Source of the DNA: Natronococcus sp. AD-5
GTDB taxonomy: Archaea; Halobacteriota; Halobacteria; Halobacteriales; Natrialbaceae
Assembly: GCF_030734285.1 (NCBI RefSeq)
Contig: NZ_CP132295.1
Location: 310,001-374,000, forward strand
Direction: 5' to 3'
Length of the DNA: 64,000 nt
Numbering within the stretch: position 1 is the stretch's first letter; the number at the start of each line of letters is the position of its first letter. The notes beneath the pieces were generated by a model. The model saw only the letters and a list, made by a program, of their open reading frames with translations, was not told the DNA's origin and did not search any database. Positions 1 to 9,207 of this stretch are shown here, one piece after another. The position numbers and the translations under genes are program-made.

Positions 1-111
1 GTCCGGCAGTTCGACGATCCCGACGAACTCGAAGACGGGGGCTACGAGTACATCATCGAACGCAACAACGATGTCAGGATCCCGCTGACCGCGACCTGGT
101 CGCGGGAGTAG
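1..111 (+). CDS. C-terminal end of an unidentified protein (partial)
   Basis: An open frame enters from the left edge and ends at a TAG at 109-111, giving 36 residues that finish in TATWSRE. Composition and codon use are haloarchaeal (GAC/GAG/CTC rich), so it is the tail of a real gene whose body lies outside the window. No domain can be assigned from so short a tail. It converges on the sugar-isomerase operon that begins at 191 on the other strand, so it is not part of that operon. Confidence 0.6.
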   Translation, partial: VRQFDDPDELEDGGYEYIIERNNDVRIPLTATWSRE

Positions 112-137
112 ACGCGGACCCCGAGCACCGAGCACGG

Positions 138-150
138 CGCCTTTTTCACG
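138..150 (+). terminator. possible T-tract terminator between convergent genes
   Basis: A run of five T follows a GC-rich stretch (cggcgcctttttcacg) about 30 bases after the stop of the left-edge gene and before the convergent gene ending at 191. Archaeal transcripts commonly end at such T-tracts. The call rests only on composition and position. Confidence 0.3.
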
Positions 151-190
151 CTACCGCGCTCCGACTCGCTCGAAGATCCCGAGCGATCCA

Positions 191-955
191 CTACGACGAC
201 GCGCCTCGAAGGTACTCGAGGTCGGCCTCGATCGCCGTCCGGTACGGGCGGTCGCCGTCGACGAATTCGACGTTCACGAAGCCGGAGAAGCCGGCGTTCT
301 TGAAGATCCCGAGCAGCCGCTCGAGGTCGAAAAACGCGGCCTCGAGCGGGCAGCGATCGCGGGAACCTCGTTCCGGAACCGCCTGTACGTGGACGTTGTT
401 CGAGATCGGCGCGAGATCCTTCGCCTCCTCGACCAGCACGTCCGGGGCCATCGAGAACGCGGGCTGCCAGTTGAGCCGGCAGTTCTCCCGGTCGACCGCC
501 TCGACGAGCCGTCTCGCGCCCTCGCCGTCGTTCGTGAGCGTGTTCGCGTGCTTCTCGACGGTGACGCCGAGGTCGCGATCGGCCGCATGCCGACTCGCCC
601 TCGAGAGGTCCTCCACCGCCCGGTCCCAGTGCTCGTCGTCGTGATCGCCGTACTCCTGGCTGCCGGCCCAGACGCGGATCAGGTCCGCCTCTAACCGCCG
701 TGCGATCTCGAATTCCCGCTCGAGCAGGTCATCGAAGTCCGGCGCACCGACGCGCAGGTACGAGCCGTAGACGGGGATCTCGACCGACGCCGCTCGAGCG
801 GCGTCTCGGATCGACCGACACGTCTCCGGGTTGCCGTCCCCGACGTGGTCTTTCCCCCACACTTCGACGCCGTCGTAGCCCGCGTCGCCGGCGTCGCGGA
901 TCACGGATTCGACGCTCGCCGCCCGATTCGAAATCGTACAGAGTCCGATCTGCAT
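191..955 (-). CDS. sugar phosphate isomerase/epimerase-like TIM-barrel protein
   Basis: 254 aa protein of the xylose-isomerase-like TIM-barrel (AP endonuclease 2) superfamily. The N-terminus MQIGLCTIS with a following GYDGVEVWG strand matches the first barrel strands of this family; acidic and His residues typical of the metal site occur in the VTVEKHAN strand (middle) and near NVEFVDG (C-terminal). Family members isomerise or epimerise sugars and polyols, and some cleave 3-keto glycosides. The ATG at 955 is the first Met and lies right before the conserved strand. It is the last gene of a minus-strand run with the esterase, GH20 and BNR-4 genes, 48 bases behind its upstream neighbour. The substrate cannot be read from sequence. 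Confidence 0.85.
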   Translation of the reverse strand: MQIGLCTISNRAASVESVIRDAGDAGYDGVEVWGKDHVGDGNPETCRSIRDAARAASVEIPVYGSYLRVGAPDFDDLLEREFEIARRLEADLIRVWAGSQEYGDHDDEHWDRAVEDLSRASRHAADRDLGVTVEKHANTLTNDGEGARRLVEAVDRENCRLNWQPAFSMAPDVLVEEAKDLAPISNNVHVQAVPERGSRDRCPLEAAFFDLERLLGIFKNAGFSGFVNVEFVDGDRPYRTAIEADLEYLRGASS

Positions 956-1003
956 GAACGAGGCGTGAGAGCGAGCGGGCTAAACTGTTTCGACGGGTGA
1001 CGG

Positions 1004-3022
1004 TTACTGATACCGCGAGAGGTCACCGTCCCAGTCGATTTCGCGGTCGCCGAGCGCCGCAAGGAGCTGCGGGACGTCGAACTCGCCGACGATTCCGTGA
1101 ACGTTCAGCCGGTGGTCGACCGGGATCTCCTCGGTCGTGGCCTGCTCGTAGAACGAGGGGAACGGCTCGACGGCCGAGACCGTCCGAATCGACGGCTCGA
1201 CGACCGCGGCGAGCAGCGCGTGGATTCCCCACGGTCCGTGCCCTTCGATCGCGATTTCCTCCTCGTCGAGTCGGGATCGAAGGTACTCGACGGCGCGGAG
1301 GACGTCGAACGTCTGCAGCGCGAGCAGCGACGTGCCTAGCATCAGCGCGTCCGAAGCGAGCTTGTTTACCGTTCCGTGGTAATCGTCGTACCCGCCGCCG
1401 TTTTGCTGTCGCGTGTTCACGGTTCGCGAGCGAACGCCGCCGACGCCGCGGGGATCGGCGACGACGACGGTCCCGTGGTCTCGAGCGAGCGACGCGACGA
1501 CGTCGCGTCGCTCCTCGATCTCGTCGGTGCCCTCCTCGAGCAACAGGACGAGCGGCTCTTCGGTGTCCTCCTCGTCCGCGGTCACGACGATAGCCGTGAC
1601 GACGACCTCCCGTTCGCTCAGGAAGAACACCTTCTCCCACGTCACGTCCCCTTCGCTCCCGGTCTGGATCGTCCGCGGGTGGAGTTCGGGCCGGTCGCGC
1701 TCGAGGTCGAACCGGTCGACGAGCCGCGACCGAAGCCGGCGGGCGTACGCCGCCTCGTTATCGACTGCCGGAGCCGTCGCTGCCCCCGGCGCGGTCGCGT
1801 TCGCGTACTCGCGGTTCAGGTCGACGACGGTTCTCTCGTCGGGGAACGCGTCTTTGACCTCGCCGGCGTCGGTACACTCGAGCCGTTCCTGGTCCTCGGT
1901 CGCCGGATCGGCCGTCTCGAACGTCGGCGGCTCGTCCAGCAGGTGGCGTCTGAACCAGTTGACCGTCGCCTCGCGGAGCTCCGGGCCGAAGCCGTGGGTC
2001 GACTCGGCGACGGTGAGATCGAGCGCGTCGCCCTCGTCGTAGCGGTCGTAGACCCTCGAGGCTCGCCCGTACGACTGACGGGTGCCCTCGATGCAGAGGA
2101 AGTCCGACTGCGCGGCCCCGATCAGCGCCGGTTTCGGGGCGAACGCCAGCAGGAAATCGTCGTAGCGGGGCCCGCGGTCGATCGCGCGGTGGACGATCTG
2201 CTCGCCGTCCTGTCCCTGGCCGGTCTTCATGTACGCCTCCTTCGAGGTGATGAAACAGCACGGGACGGCGGCGGCGATCCGGTCGTCGGCCAGCATGAGG
2301 TAGCTGGTCTGCATCCCGCCCCCGGAGTTGCCGGTCACGCCGAGTCGGTCGGCGTCGACGTCCGGACGCGACTCGAGGTAGTCGAGCGCGCGGATGCCGT
2401 CCCAGACGAAGTAGCGCGCGACGTTCGCCCTGGCGAACGCGCACTGGCGGGCGAGGTAGGTGTGCTCGCGGGTGTTCACCCGCGGGTAGTCCCGCGAATC
2501 GTCGGAGACGGGGATCGATCCCGTCTCGGGATCGTAGAACTGGTGGCGTTCGCCCTGGCCGATCGGATCCACCGCGAGGACGACGAAACCGTTGCGAGCG
2601 AGATCGATACACCCCTTCTGGTAGCCGTCGGCGGTCTTCGCGGTGGCGGCGTGGCCGCAGACGAACAGGACGGCGGGGCGCGGTTCGGCGGGCGACGCGC
2701 CGTCCGGGACGTACACGTTCGTCGTCACGTGGAACCCGGGCAGGCTCTCGAAGATCACCGTCTCGACCGCGTAGCCGTCGTACTCGAGTCGGCCGGTGCG
2801 CGTCGCGTTCAGGTCCGTCCGATCCTCGGGCAGTCCACCGATCGCCTCGAAGAAGTGCTCGCGGACGCGCTCGCGGTGCGCTTCGGCCGCCGAGACCGAG
2901 TCGATCGCCGCTCGTCGTTCGTCGCCGCGTTCGAACTGCGGTTCCGCCATCCGCCGGAGGTATCGCGGAAGCTGGTTCTCCACGTCGTAGTAGCCGTCGA
3001 CGTTCTCGTTGAACTGTCGCAT
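1004..3022 (-). CDS. two-domain alpha/beta hydrolase (acetyl xylan esterase-like)
   Basis: 672 aa, about twice the length of a single alpha/beta hydrolase. The N-terminal half carries a classical nucleophile elbow, GVTGNSGGG with Ser at about residue 233, plus a downstream SD acid region and an ESTHGFG histidine. This resembles acetyl xylan esterase/dienelactone-hydrolase-like enzymes that deacylate sugars. The C-terminal half has a second hydrolase-like core, but the elbow position reads EGHGPWG with no serine, so it looks catalytically dead or structural. No signal peptide is seen, so cytoplasmic action is inferred. It sits 46 bases downstream of the GH20 gene in the same operon, which fits removal of ester groups from a glycan before or after glycosidic cleavage. 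Confidence 0.8.
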   Translation of the reverse strand: MRQFNENVDGYYDVENQLPRYLRRMAEPQFERGDERRAAIDSVSAAEAHRERVREHFFEAIGGLPEDRTDLNATRTGRLEYDGYAVETVIFESLPGFHVTTNVYVPDGASPAEPRPAVLFVCGHAATAKTADGYQKGCIDLARNGFVVLAVDPIGQGERHQFYDPETGSIPVSDDSRDYPRVNTREHTYLARQCAFARANVARYFVWDGIRALDYLESRPDVDADRLGVTGNSGGGMQTSYLMLADDRIAAAVPCCFITSKEAYMKTGQGQDGEQIVHRAIDRGPRYDDFLLAFAPKPALIGAAQSDFLCIEGTRQSYGRASRVYDRYDEGDALDLTVAESTHGFGPELREATVNWFRRHLLDEPPTFETADPATEDQERLECTDAGEVKDAFPDERTVVDLNREYANATAPGAATAPAVDNEAAYARRLRSRLVDRFDLERDRPELHPRTIQTGSEGDVTWEKVFFLSEREVVVTAIVVTADEEDTEEPLVLLLEEGTDEIEERRDVVASLARDHGTVVVADPRGVGGVRSRTVNTRQQNGGGYDDYHGTVNKLASDALMLGTSLLALQTFDVLRAVEYLRSRLDEEEIAIEGHGPWGIHALLAAVVEPSIRTVSAVEPFPSFYEQATTEEIPVDHRLNVHGIVGEFDVPQLLAALGDREIDWDGDLSRYQ

Positions 3023-3068
3023 CGAATAGTCCGATACTAGCAGTACGACGGATTATAAGTTCGGGTCG

Positions 3069-4778
3069 TCAGGGACGATCGATCACGCCGCGGCGCTCTC
3101 GATCCGCGACCTCCGCGAGCCACTCGAGACACCGCCGGTACGCCGCTACCGTTTCGGGATACACCGCCTCGTCCGAGTCGGACAGCGCTCGGAGCGTCTC
3201 GAGCGCCTCCTCGTAGTCGTCGCGGGCGTCCCGCGGAGTTCGGTCGCCGAGCGATCGGTGCGCGTGGGCCGGCGGCGACGGGACGTTCTCGCCCTCCGTC
3301 GGGAGGATCGTCCCGCCGAGTTCGCGGTAGACGTCGAACCCCTCGGGAACGAACGGGCCGAGCGCGTGTCGCGTCAGCGCCGTCGAGAACGACGAGCGAT
3401 CCGCGGCGGGATCGGCGTTCCAGAGCCGGTCGGCGAAGACCGGGATCGCCGACGGAAGCGCGCGCTCGAAGTACTCTCGCGTTTCCTCGGACGAGGGCTC
3501 CCACGCCAGGAGCTCGCCGCCGATCACCTGCTCCGATCGCGCGTCCGGAACGGACGGGCGACTCCGCGGCTCCCACCCGAGCACGTACTCCTCCGAGATC
3601 CAGCCGTTGACGTAGGCTGCGTAGACGTACGAGTTGACAACCTCGAACTCCTCCTCGAGGAAGCGCTCGAGGCTACAGCCCTCGACCGGACCCCGACCCT
3701 TCCCGGCGACGCGCCAGAACTGCACCAGCGCGTCGCGCGGGATGTCCGGCGACCCGGCGACGTCGATCTGGTCGTTCCAGAGCATCAGCCGGCGATCGTT
3801 CGCCTCGAGGGTCTCGTCGACCCGACGGACGAACCCGTAGAAGTGCTCGGCGAGCGTCTCCGAGCCCTCGCGGTCCATCCGCTCCCGACACGCCGAACAC
3901 TCGTCCCACGAGTGGCCCATCGCCCACTCGTCGCCGCCGACGTGCACCGTCTCGAAGGGGAACAGCTCGATCACCTCCTCCAGCAGCGTCTCGACGAACT
4001 CGTGCGTCGCGGACGTCCCGATACACAGCGTCCTGTCGCTCGGCTCGCCGTCCTCGACGGTGCACCGGAGCTCCGGATACGTCTCGAGGACGTGGCTCGC
4101 GTGGCCCGGGACGTCGATCTCGGGAAGGATCTCGACGCCGCGGCGGGCGGCGTACTCGACCAGCTCGTCGATCTCCGCGGGGGAGTACGACGGCCGCTGC
4201 TCGCCGTCCGGTCCGCGGTTTAGTTCGGGGAACGCCTCGGATTCCAGGGCGTAGGACTCGTGATCGATCAGGTGCAGGTGGAGTCGATTCAGCTTCGCCC
4301 GCGCGGCCTGGTCGATGCGTCGCTTGACGCGCTCGACCGAGAGAAAGCCCCGCGCCGGATCGAGCATGAATCCCCGCCACCGGGTCGCGGGCCAATCGTG
4401 AACCTCGCCGGCCGGAAACTGCCACGAACCGTCGTGACGGTCGAGGCCACCGACGACGGTCTGACAGCCGTGTCGCAGCCCGTCGATCGTCGCCGATCGA
4501 ACGACGACGCCGTCTTCGCCGGCCTCGAGGACGTACCCCTCCGGATCGTCGAACGCGCTCGAGGGATCGTCGCTGATCACCAGGCTGAGGTCCGGATCGT
4601 CCGATCGATCGACGCGTTCGTTCGTCTCCCGCTCGAGGAGTTCTGACAGTAGTGTAACGGCCGGATCAACGTCCTCGTCTGCTGTCCCGACCGTGAACGG
4701 GGTTTCGAACCGAACCGCCCCTTCGTCCAGATCGGCTCGACGCGGTCGGGGAACGACATCGAGTTCACGCGGACTCAT
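3069..4778 (-). CDS. beta-N-acetylhexosaminidase (GH20 family)
   Basis: 569 aa GH20 enzyme, expected to release terminal N-acetylhexosamine from oligosaccharides with a substrate-assisted mechanism. Residues 1-125 resemble the GH20b N-terminal domain. The barrel starts near WRGFMLDPARGF (about 134) and includes LHLHLIDHE, LPEIDVPGHASH and the hallmark HVGGDEW, where Asp283 and Glu284 are the catalytic pair. The ATG at 4778 opens directly on the conserved N-terminal region and no secretion signal is present, so the protein is probably cytoplasmic. That is unusual for a polymer-degrading hexosaminidase and implies imported substrates. It lies in a minus-strand operon with the BNR-4 protein upstream and the esterase downstream. 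Confidence 0.9.
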   Translation of the reverse strand: MSPRELDVVPRPRRADLDEGAVRFETPFTVGTADEDVDPAVTLLSELLERETNERVDRSDDPDLSLVISDDPSSAFDDPEGYVLEAGEDGVVVRSATIDGLRHGCQTVVGGLDRHDGSWQFPAGEVHDWPATRWRGFMLDPARGFLSVERVKRRIDQAARAKLNRLHLHLIDHESYALESEAFPELNRGPDGEQRPSYSPAEIDELVEYAARRGVEILPEIDVPGHASHVLETYPELRCTVEDGEPSDRTLCIGTSATHEFVETLLEEVIELFPFETVHVGGDEWAMGHSWDECSACRERMDREGSETLAEHFYGFVRRVDETLEANDRRLMLWNDQIDVAGSPDIPRDALVQFWRVAGKGRGPVEGCSLERFLEEEFEVVNSYVYAAYVNGWISEEYVLGWEPRSRPSVPDARSEQVIGGELLAWEPSSEETREYFERALPSAIPVFADRLWNADPAADRSSFSTALTRHALGPFVPEGFDVYRELGGTILPTEGENVPSPPAHAHRSLGDRTPRDARDDYEEALETLRALSDSDEAVYPETVAAYRRCLEWLAEVADRERRGVIDRP

Positions 4779-4877
4779 GTGGTACGTGTTGGCAAAGAAG
4801 ACGTCCGCCTTAACGATTGTCCATCGAAACGGAACGCAGCGGACCCCTCTTCGAAGGAGCCAAACACTGTACGCCGC

Positions 4878-6740
4878 TCAACGGTCGGCGACACTCTCCT
4901 TCGCGTACTTCCGGAGATCCCGGTGGTCGGCCATCGTCGTCGACCGGCCGTAAAGGCGGACCTCGCGAAGGTCGCCGAGGAGTCCGCTCCCCAGCAGGTA
5001 TGCGTCCTTCCCGAGCGTCCAGGACGCGTTCGGTTCGTCGAACGCGATTGGACCGCTAAACGGCGCTTCGTCGACGGTCGTTCCGTCCACGCGTAACTGC
5101 ATCGCCCCGTCGTCGGGATCCCACGCGCCTTCGACGAACCGTTCGTCGCCGGCGGCGAGACCGTCCCACGATGCCATCGTGGTCGACGTTTCGTCGGCCA
5201 GCGAGAGTTCGAGCGCGCCGGCCGTCTCTCGGGCGATATCGAGTCGAATTCCCTCGCCGAACTGCAGGATGGTCTGACGTCGGTCGACGTCCCGCGTTCG
5301 GACGAGCGCCGACGCGGAGACGCCGTCGCAAACCGCCCGTTCGCCGAACAGATCCAGCCCGAGCGTCACGCCGGTTTCGCCGTCGCCGTCGATCCGTCCG
5401 TCGACCGCGTCGGTCGGCAACCCGCGCAGGACGGTCTGAGAGGCGTGCATGCTCTCGTACGATCCCTCGAGCCAGAGCGCAGGACAGTCGTCGCCGGCAT
5501 TGGCGGGAACGACCGGCCGGATCGGCGTTCCGACCGGATTCTCACAGACCGATCGGACGGACCACGACCGTCCACCGGTGTCGGTCTCGAGGCGTTCGAC
5601 GGCGCGGTAGCCGTCCGCCGAGACGCAGGCGTAGGCGACGGTCGGATCGTCGGGGTCGAGCGCGACGCCCGCCGAGTAGTGCCTCTCGACGCCTGCAGCC
5701 TCGACGTATCGGCCGGCGTCTCGGAGGTAGTGATCGCGCCACTTGCCCTCGGCGGCGTCCCACCGAGCGTACCGATACGTGTGGGCGAGCGTCGACGGGA
5801 ACGTCGCGTAGACGACCGCCGGCTCCCCGCGCTCGTCGACGCTCGCGTCCCATACCCAGGCGTACTCGCCGTCGGGCGCCGCGGAATCGTAGACGCGTTC
5901 GAGATCCGAAACCGTCACGGGCAGTTCCGATTCGGTCGCGATCGGCTCCCCGTCGGCCGCGAAGAGCGTCCCGTCCTCGAACGCGGCGTACAGGACGTGG
6001 CGCTTCGGCGCGTCCCCGCCCCGCTCGGCGTCGGTGAAGAACAGGTGGATCGTCTCGTCGGTCGCCGCGTGGACGAAATACGTCCCGTAGTGTCCTTCCG
6101 GTGCGGTCACCAGCCTCGTCTGCTCGCTCCAGGAATCGCCCCCGTCGACGGAGCGGCGATAGTGGACGTGACCGTCGCCCACGTAGCCGTACGGATCGTC
6201 GGTAGCGTCGGTCGTGACCGTTCGGTCGCGGTAGAAGAGGTAGATCGGCGCGTTCGGCTCCCCCTCGAGTTGAATCGGGTTCGGATAGGTGACGCACTCC
6301 TGTTCGATCGATCGAATCGGCCCGAACGAAGCGAGGTCTTCCGGCTTCGTCGAGCGGCGATACCTGATCGCCCCGCCGTTGTGTCCCGACCAGAACACGA
6401 GCAGTCGGCCGCCCTGCCCGACGAGCACCGACGGACTGGTGTGATCGTCGGCCGAAAACGACGGCTCGAGCGTCGTTCGTTCGAACTCGCCGGGCTCGTG
6501 ATCGAAACCGCCGATCACGATGTCGGTGCCCGTCGGACCGCCGAGGTAGCCGACGTACGTCCGATCCCGCTCGTTCGCGTACCTGACGGCGCGCGGGTTC
6601 GTGAACCAGATCCATCGCGCATCGCGTCCGTACCGGCCGTGGTTCTCCCGCGGCGACTCGTCCCACACCGTTCCGCGGTGAGATCTGACGGCCGGCCAGT
6701 AGCCGAGTAATCCGTCTCGAAGCGGCGAACGCGGCGACAT
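4878..6740 (-). CDS. BNR-4 repeat beta-propeller protein with C-terminal LamG-like domain
   Basis: 620 aa protein. Residues about 1-400 show a beta-propeller pattern with Asp-box-like elements (for example SVDGGDSWSEQ, ETDTGGRSWSV) and resemble BNR-4 family proteins, several of which are polysaccharide lyases or uncharacterised carbohydrate-active proteins. Residues about 430-610 look like a concanavalin/LamG jelly-roll that binds sugars. There is no signal peptide. It lies upstream of the GH20 gene in the same operon, so a role in recognising or cleaving the same glycan is likely. Whether it is a lyase, a sialidase-like hydrolase or a binding protein cannot be settled; no complete catalytic set was verified. 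Confidence 0.7.
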   Translation of the reverse strand: MSPRSPLRDGLLGYWPAVRSHRGTVWDESPRENHGRYGRDARWIWFTNPRAVRYANERDRTYVGYLGGPTGTDIVIGGFDHEPGEFERTTLEPSFSADDHTSPSVLVGQGGRLLVFWSGHNGGAIRYRRSTKPEDLASFGPIRSIEQECVTYPNPIQLEGEPNAPIYLFYRDRTVTTDATDDPYGYVGDGHVHYRRSVDGGDSWSEQTRLVTAPEGHYGTYFVHAATDETIHLFFTDAERGGDAPKRHVLYAAFEDGTLFAADGEPIATESELPVTVSDLERVYDSAAPDGEYAWVWDASVDERGEPAVVYATFPSTLAHTYRYARWDAAEGKWRDHYLRDAGRYVEAAGVERHYSAGVALDPDDPTVAYACVSADGYRAVERLETDTGGRSWSVRSVCENPVGTPIRPVVPANAGDDCPALWLEGSYESMHASQTVLRGLPTDAVDGRIDGDGETGVTLGLDLFGERAVCDGVSASALVRTRDVDRRQTILQFGEGIRLDIARETAGALELSLADETSTTMASWDGLAAGDERFVEGAWDPDDGAMQLRVDGTTVDEAPFSGPIAFDEPNASWTLGKDAYLLGSGLLGDLREVRLYGRSTTMADHRDLRKYAKESVADR

Positions 6741-6760
6741 ACGGGAAGAGGCCGGCGAAC

Positions 6761-7921
6761 CTACTTGGTCGTTTCCCCGGTCGCGGGGCGGTCGAGCAGT
6801 TCGAGCGCGCGTGTCGCCGCATCGCGAACCGACGGGTCCGAGTCGTCCGCCGCGAGCGACTCGAGGTCGTCGGCCGCTTCCTCGCGCCCGGCCAGGCCGA
6901 GCGTCAGCGCCGCGTTCGCCCGAACCGGCGCGTAGTCGTCCTCGAGGAGGGGCCGAACGCGCGGAACCAGTTCAGTGATCGCGCCCGGATCCGCCTCTGC
7001 CGCGTACGCGAGGAGGCCGACGCCGACGCCTCGGATTCCCGGATCCCGCCGCTCGAGGAAGCCCTCGATTCGATCGAGGGCCTCACGGAGTTCCTCCCCG
7101 ACGCGGATCGGGTACTCGCCGCCGACGGCGTTCAGCGCGTCCGCCGCGCGCCACGGAACGGGATGGTCCGTATCCGACGCGAGGCGGTCGACCAGCGCCG
7201 GAACGAACGGTTCGACCGCGGCCGGATGCGTCTCGGCCACCGACTCGAGCACCTCGCACGTCCCGGACCGGACGAGGTGGTGGTCGTCCTCGAGTAAGGC
7301 CGCGATCCGCTCCGCGCGGTCGACGACCGCCTCGGGCCGTTCGGCCGCGATCCGCGTGAGCCCGGCCATCGCCTGAACGCGGGTGGACTCTCGTCGATCG
7401 CGTTCCGGACCGGCGGCGGCCGCTACGTCGTCGCCGCGGTGGCCGTCGTCTCGCGACGATCCCGGTGGGACGACCCGCGCGTGACAGACGTCGATCAGCG
7501 GTTCGACCGCATCCGTCGCCGAAGCGGGGCGCTCGAGGGCGAGCGCGGACAGCGCGCGGATCGCGGCGTCACGACCCGGCTCCGCGGGGTCGTTCCCAAT
7601 CGTCCGGAGCGTCGGGACGAGCGTCTCGAACGACTCGGCGTCCGTCCGAATCACTGCCCCCGCCGAAAGCGCCGCTCTGCGACGAACGTACGGGTCGTCG
7701 TCGTCCAGGAATCGCTCGAACGCGGCCGCAGCGGCCGCGGACTCCTCCGGACGGGCGTCGATCGTCTCCTCGAGACACGCCATTGCGATTCGGCGCGTCT
7801 CCGAGTCACCGAGCGCGAGCAGTTCGACGACCTCCGCAGTGGGGACTTGTGCGGGGTTCGTGGCGACGGTGTCGCGAAGGCTCCTCGCGCGGTCGGTCGC
7901 GTTCTCTCCGGGCGAGATCAT
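6761..7921 (-). CDS. HEAT/armadillo-repeat protein
   Basis: 386 aa protein composed of tandem alpha-helical repeats of about 35-40 residues, each with the pattern of a helix pair ending in 'D.xVR..AA.AL' (for example DDDPYVRRRAALSAG, DPGIRGVGVGLLAYA, DPSVRDAATRALELL). Such solenoids act as scaffolds or partner-binding platforms. The start at 7921 (MISPGENATD) is preferred to the upstream GTG/ATG choices because the extra 42 residues are Arg/Ser-rich and would cross the divergent promoter region. Only 20 bases separate it from the BNR-4 gene, so it is probably the first gene of the glycan operon. A HEAT protein leading a glycoside operon is unusual and its job is unknown. Confidence 0.8.
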   Translation of the reverse strand: MISPGENATDRARSLRDTVATNPAQVPTAEVVELLALGDSETRRIAMACLEETIDARPEESAAAAAAFERFLDDDDPYVRRRAALSAGAVIRTDAESFETLVPTLRTIGNDPAEPGRDAAIRALSALALERPASATDAVEPLIDVCHARVVPPGSSRDDGHRGDDVAAAAGPERDRRESTRVQAMAGLTRIAAERPEAVVDRAERIAALLEDDHHLVRSGTCEVLESVAETHPAAVEPFVPALVDRLASDTDHPVPWRAADALNAVGGEYPIRVGEELREALDRIEGFLERRDPGIRGVGVGLLAYAAEADPGAITELVPRVRPLLEDDYAPVRANAALTLGLAGREEAADDLESLAADDSDPSVRDAATRALELLDRPATGETTK

Positions 7922-8056
7922 GCTACGTCGTACCGAGTTTCGGTCAGCCCTTATAGTTGACGTCGCCGACCGGTCGAGCGGCGATTTCGACCGGTGTACG
8001 GTCGCGGTGATCCTCCGGTATTTATTTGTTGATACGTTCGTAACCACTCTGGCACC
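7922..8056. promoter_or_regulatory. divergent promoter region of the glycan operon and an oxidoreductase
   Basis: The 135 bases between the divergently transcribed HEAT and Gfo/Idh/MocA genes hold an AT-rich element (tatttatttg, about 8019-8028) positioned 30-38 bases before the GTG at 8057, consistent with a TATA box. On the other strand an ATAAGGGCT-like stretch near 7945-7955 could serve the HEAT operon. Shared control of both directions is plausible. Confidence 0.5.
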
Positions 8057-9148
8057 GTGTCAGACTACGACGTAGCATTCATTGGAACGGGGCCGGAGCC
8101 CGACAACCCGGTATGGGGCGAAAGCGCGGCGATGGCGTACCACCACGCGGCCGCGTACGAGGAAGACGATCGCTGCTCGCTCGTCGCCTGCGCCGACATC
8201 GTCGAGGAGAACGCGAGCGCGTTCGCCGATCGGAACAGTATCGACGCGTCGAACGTGTTCACCAACTACGAGCGGATGCTTCGGGAGACCGAACCCGACG
8301 TCGTCAGCGTCTGTACGCCGGTTCCGACCCACGCCGACATCGTGATCGACTGTGCGAACGCGGACGGCCTGCGCGCGATCCACTGCGAGAAGCCGATGGC
8401 CGACACCATGGCCGCCAGCCGGCGAATGGTGGAGGTCTGTGCGGACCGCGGCGTCCAGTTGACGTTCAACCACCAGCGGCGGGTGGCGACCCCGAGCCGG
8501 CGTGCGGCCGAACTCGTGGAAGAAGGAGCGGTCGGCGACGTCGCTCGAGTCGAACTCGCGACGAAGAACCTCTTCGACGCCGGCACCCACCTCATCGACC
8601 TCTGCAACGCTATCCTCGGCGATCGCCCCGCGGCGTGGGTGATGGGGCAGATCGACTACCGCGAGGAGAACGTCCGCTACGGGGTCCACAACGAGAACCA
8701 AGCGTTCGCGCGCTGGCAGTACGAGGACGGAACGGACGCCATCATCGCGACCGGCGATAAGAACCCGCTCATCGCGTGCGACGTTCGCGTCGCGGGCACC
8801 GAGGGAGAACTCGAGCTCAACCCCGACGGCGACGCGCAGCTTCGGGTGAAGACGGACGACTCCGCGGCGTGGGACGAGATCGACACCGGCGAGCCGCTGG
8901 CCGACATTCCGGCCGCGGTCGACGACATCGTTCGCGGGCTCGAGACGGACGAAGAGCCCCAACTGAGCGGCCGGCGGGCGCTCGCGACGACCGAGATCAT
9001 CCTCGGCTGCTACGAGTCGGTGCGCCGGCGCGAACGCGTCGAGTTGCCCCTCTCGATCGACGACAATCCGCTCGTCTCGATGGTCGAATCGGGCGAACTG
9101 TCGCCCGAGTCGGCCCGCGACGAGGCGGCGCCGGATGTCAACTCCTGA
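8057..9148 (+). CDS. Gfo/Idh/MocA family oxidoreductase
   Basis: 363 aa NAD(P)-dependent oxidoreductase of the glucose-fructose/inositol dehydrogenase family. The N-terminal Rossmann fold begins VAFIGTGPEP, the hallmark nicotinamide-proximal motif is CEKPMAD (about residue 113), and the C-terminal domain has FDAGTHLIDL, placing the usual substrate-site His. Such enzymes oxidise a sugar or polyol hydroxyl to a ketone or the reverse. A GTG start at 8057 is used; it follows a good TATA element and precedes the conserved strand at once. It faces away from the glycan operon across a short promoter region, so it probably serves the same pathway. The substrate is unknown. Confidence 0.85.
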   Translation: MSDYDVAFIGTGPEPDNPVWGESAAMAYHHAAAYEEDDRCSLVACADIVEENASAFADRNSIDASNVFTNYERMLRETEPDVVSVCTPVPTHADIVIDCANADGLRAIHCEKPMADTMAASRRMVEVCADRGVQLTFNHQRRVATPSRRAAELVEEGAVGDVARVELATKNLFDAGTHLIDLCNAILGDRPAAWVMGQIDYREENVRYGVHNENQAFARWQYEDGTDAIIATGDKNPLIACDVRVAGTEGELELNPDGDAQLRVKTDDSAAWDEIDTGEPLADIPAAVDDIVRGLETDEEPQLSGRRALATTEIILGCYESVRRRERVELPLSIDDNPLVSMVESGELSPESARDEAAPDVNS

Positions 9149-9207
9149 TCGATCGAGATCGCCAGGGAGAAGCGAAGCCGATCGCGCGTCCGCTCGCAAA
9201 CTGCCGC

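Noticed and set aside
1376-3040. Long plus-strand frame over the esterase gene
   Set aside because: It is antisense to the esterase, Arg/Val/Gly-rich and without any domain; the minus-strand frame has a clear hydrolase signature.
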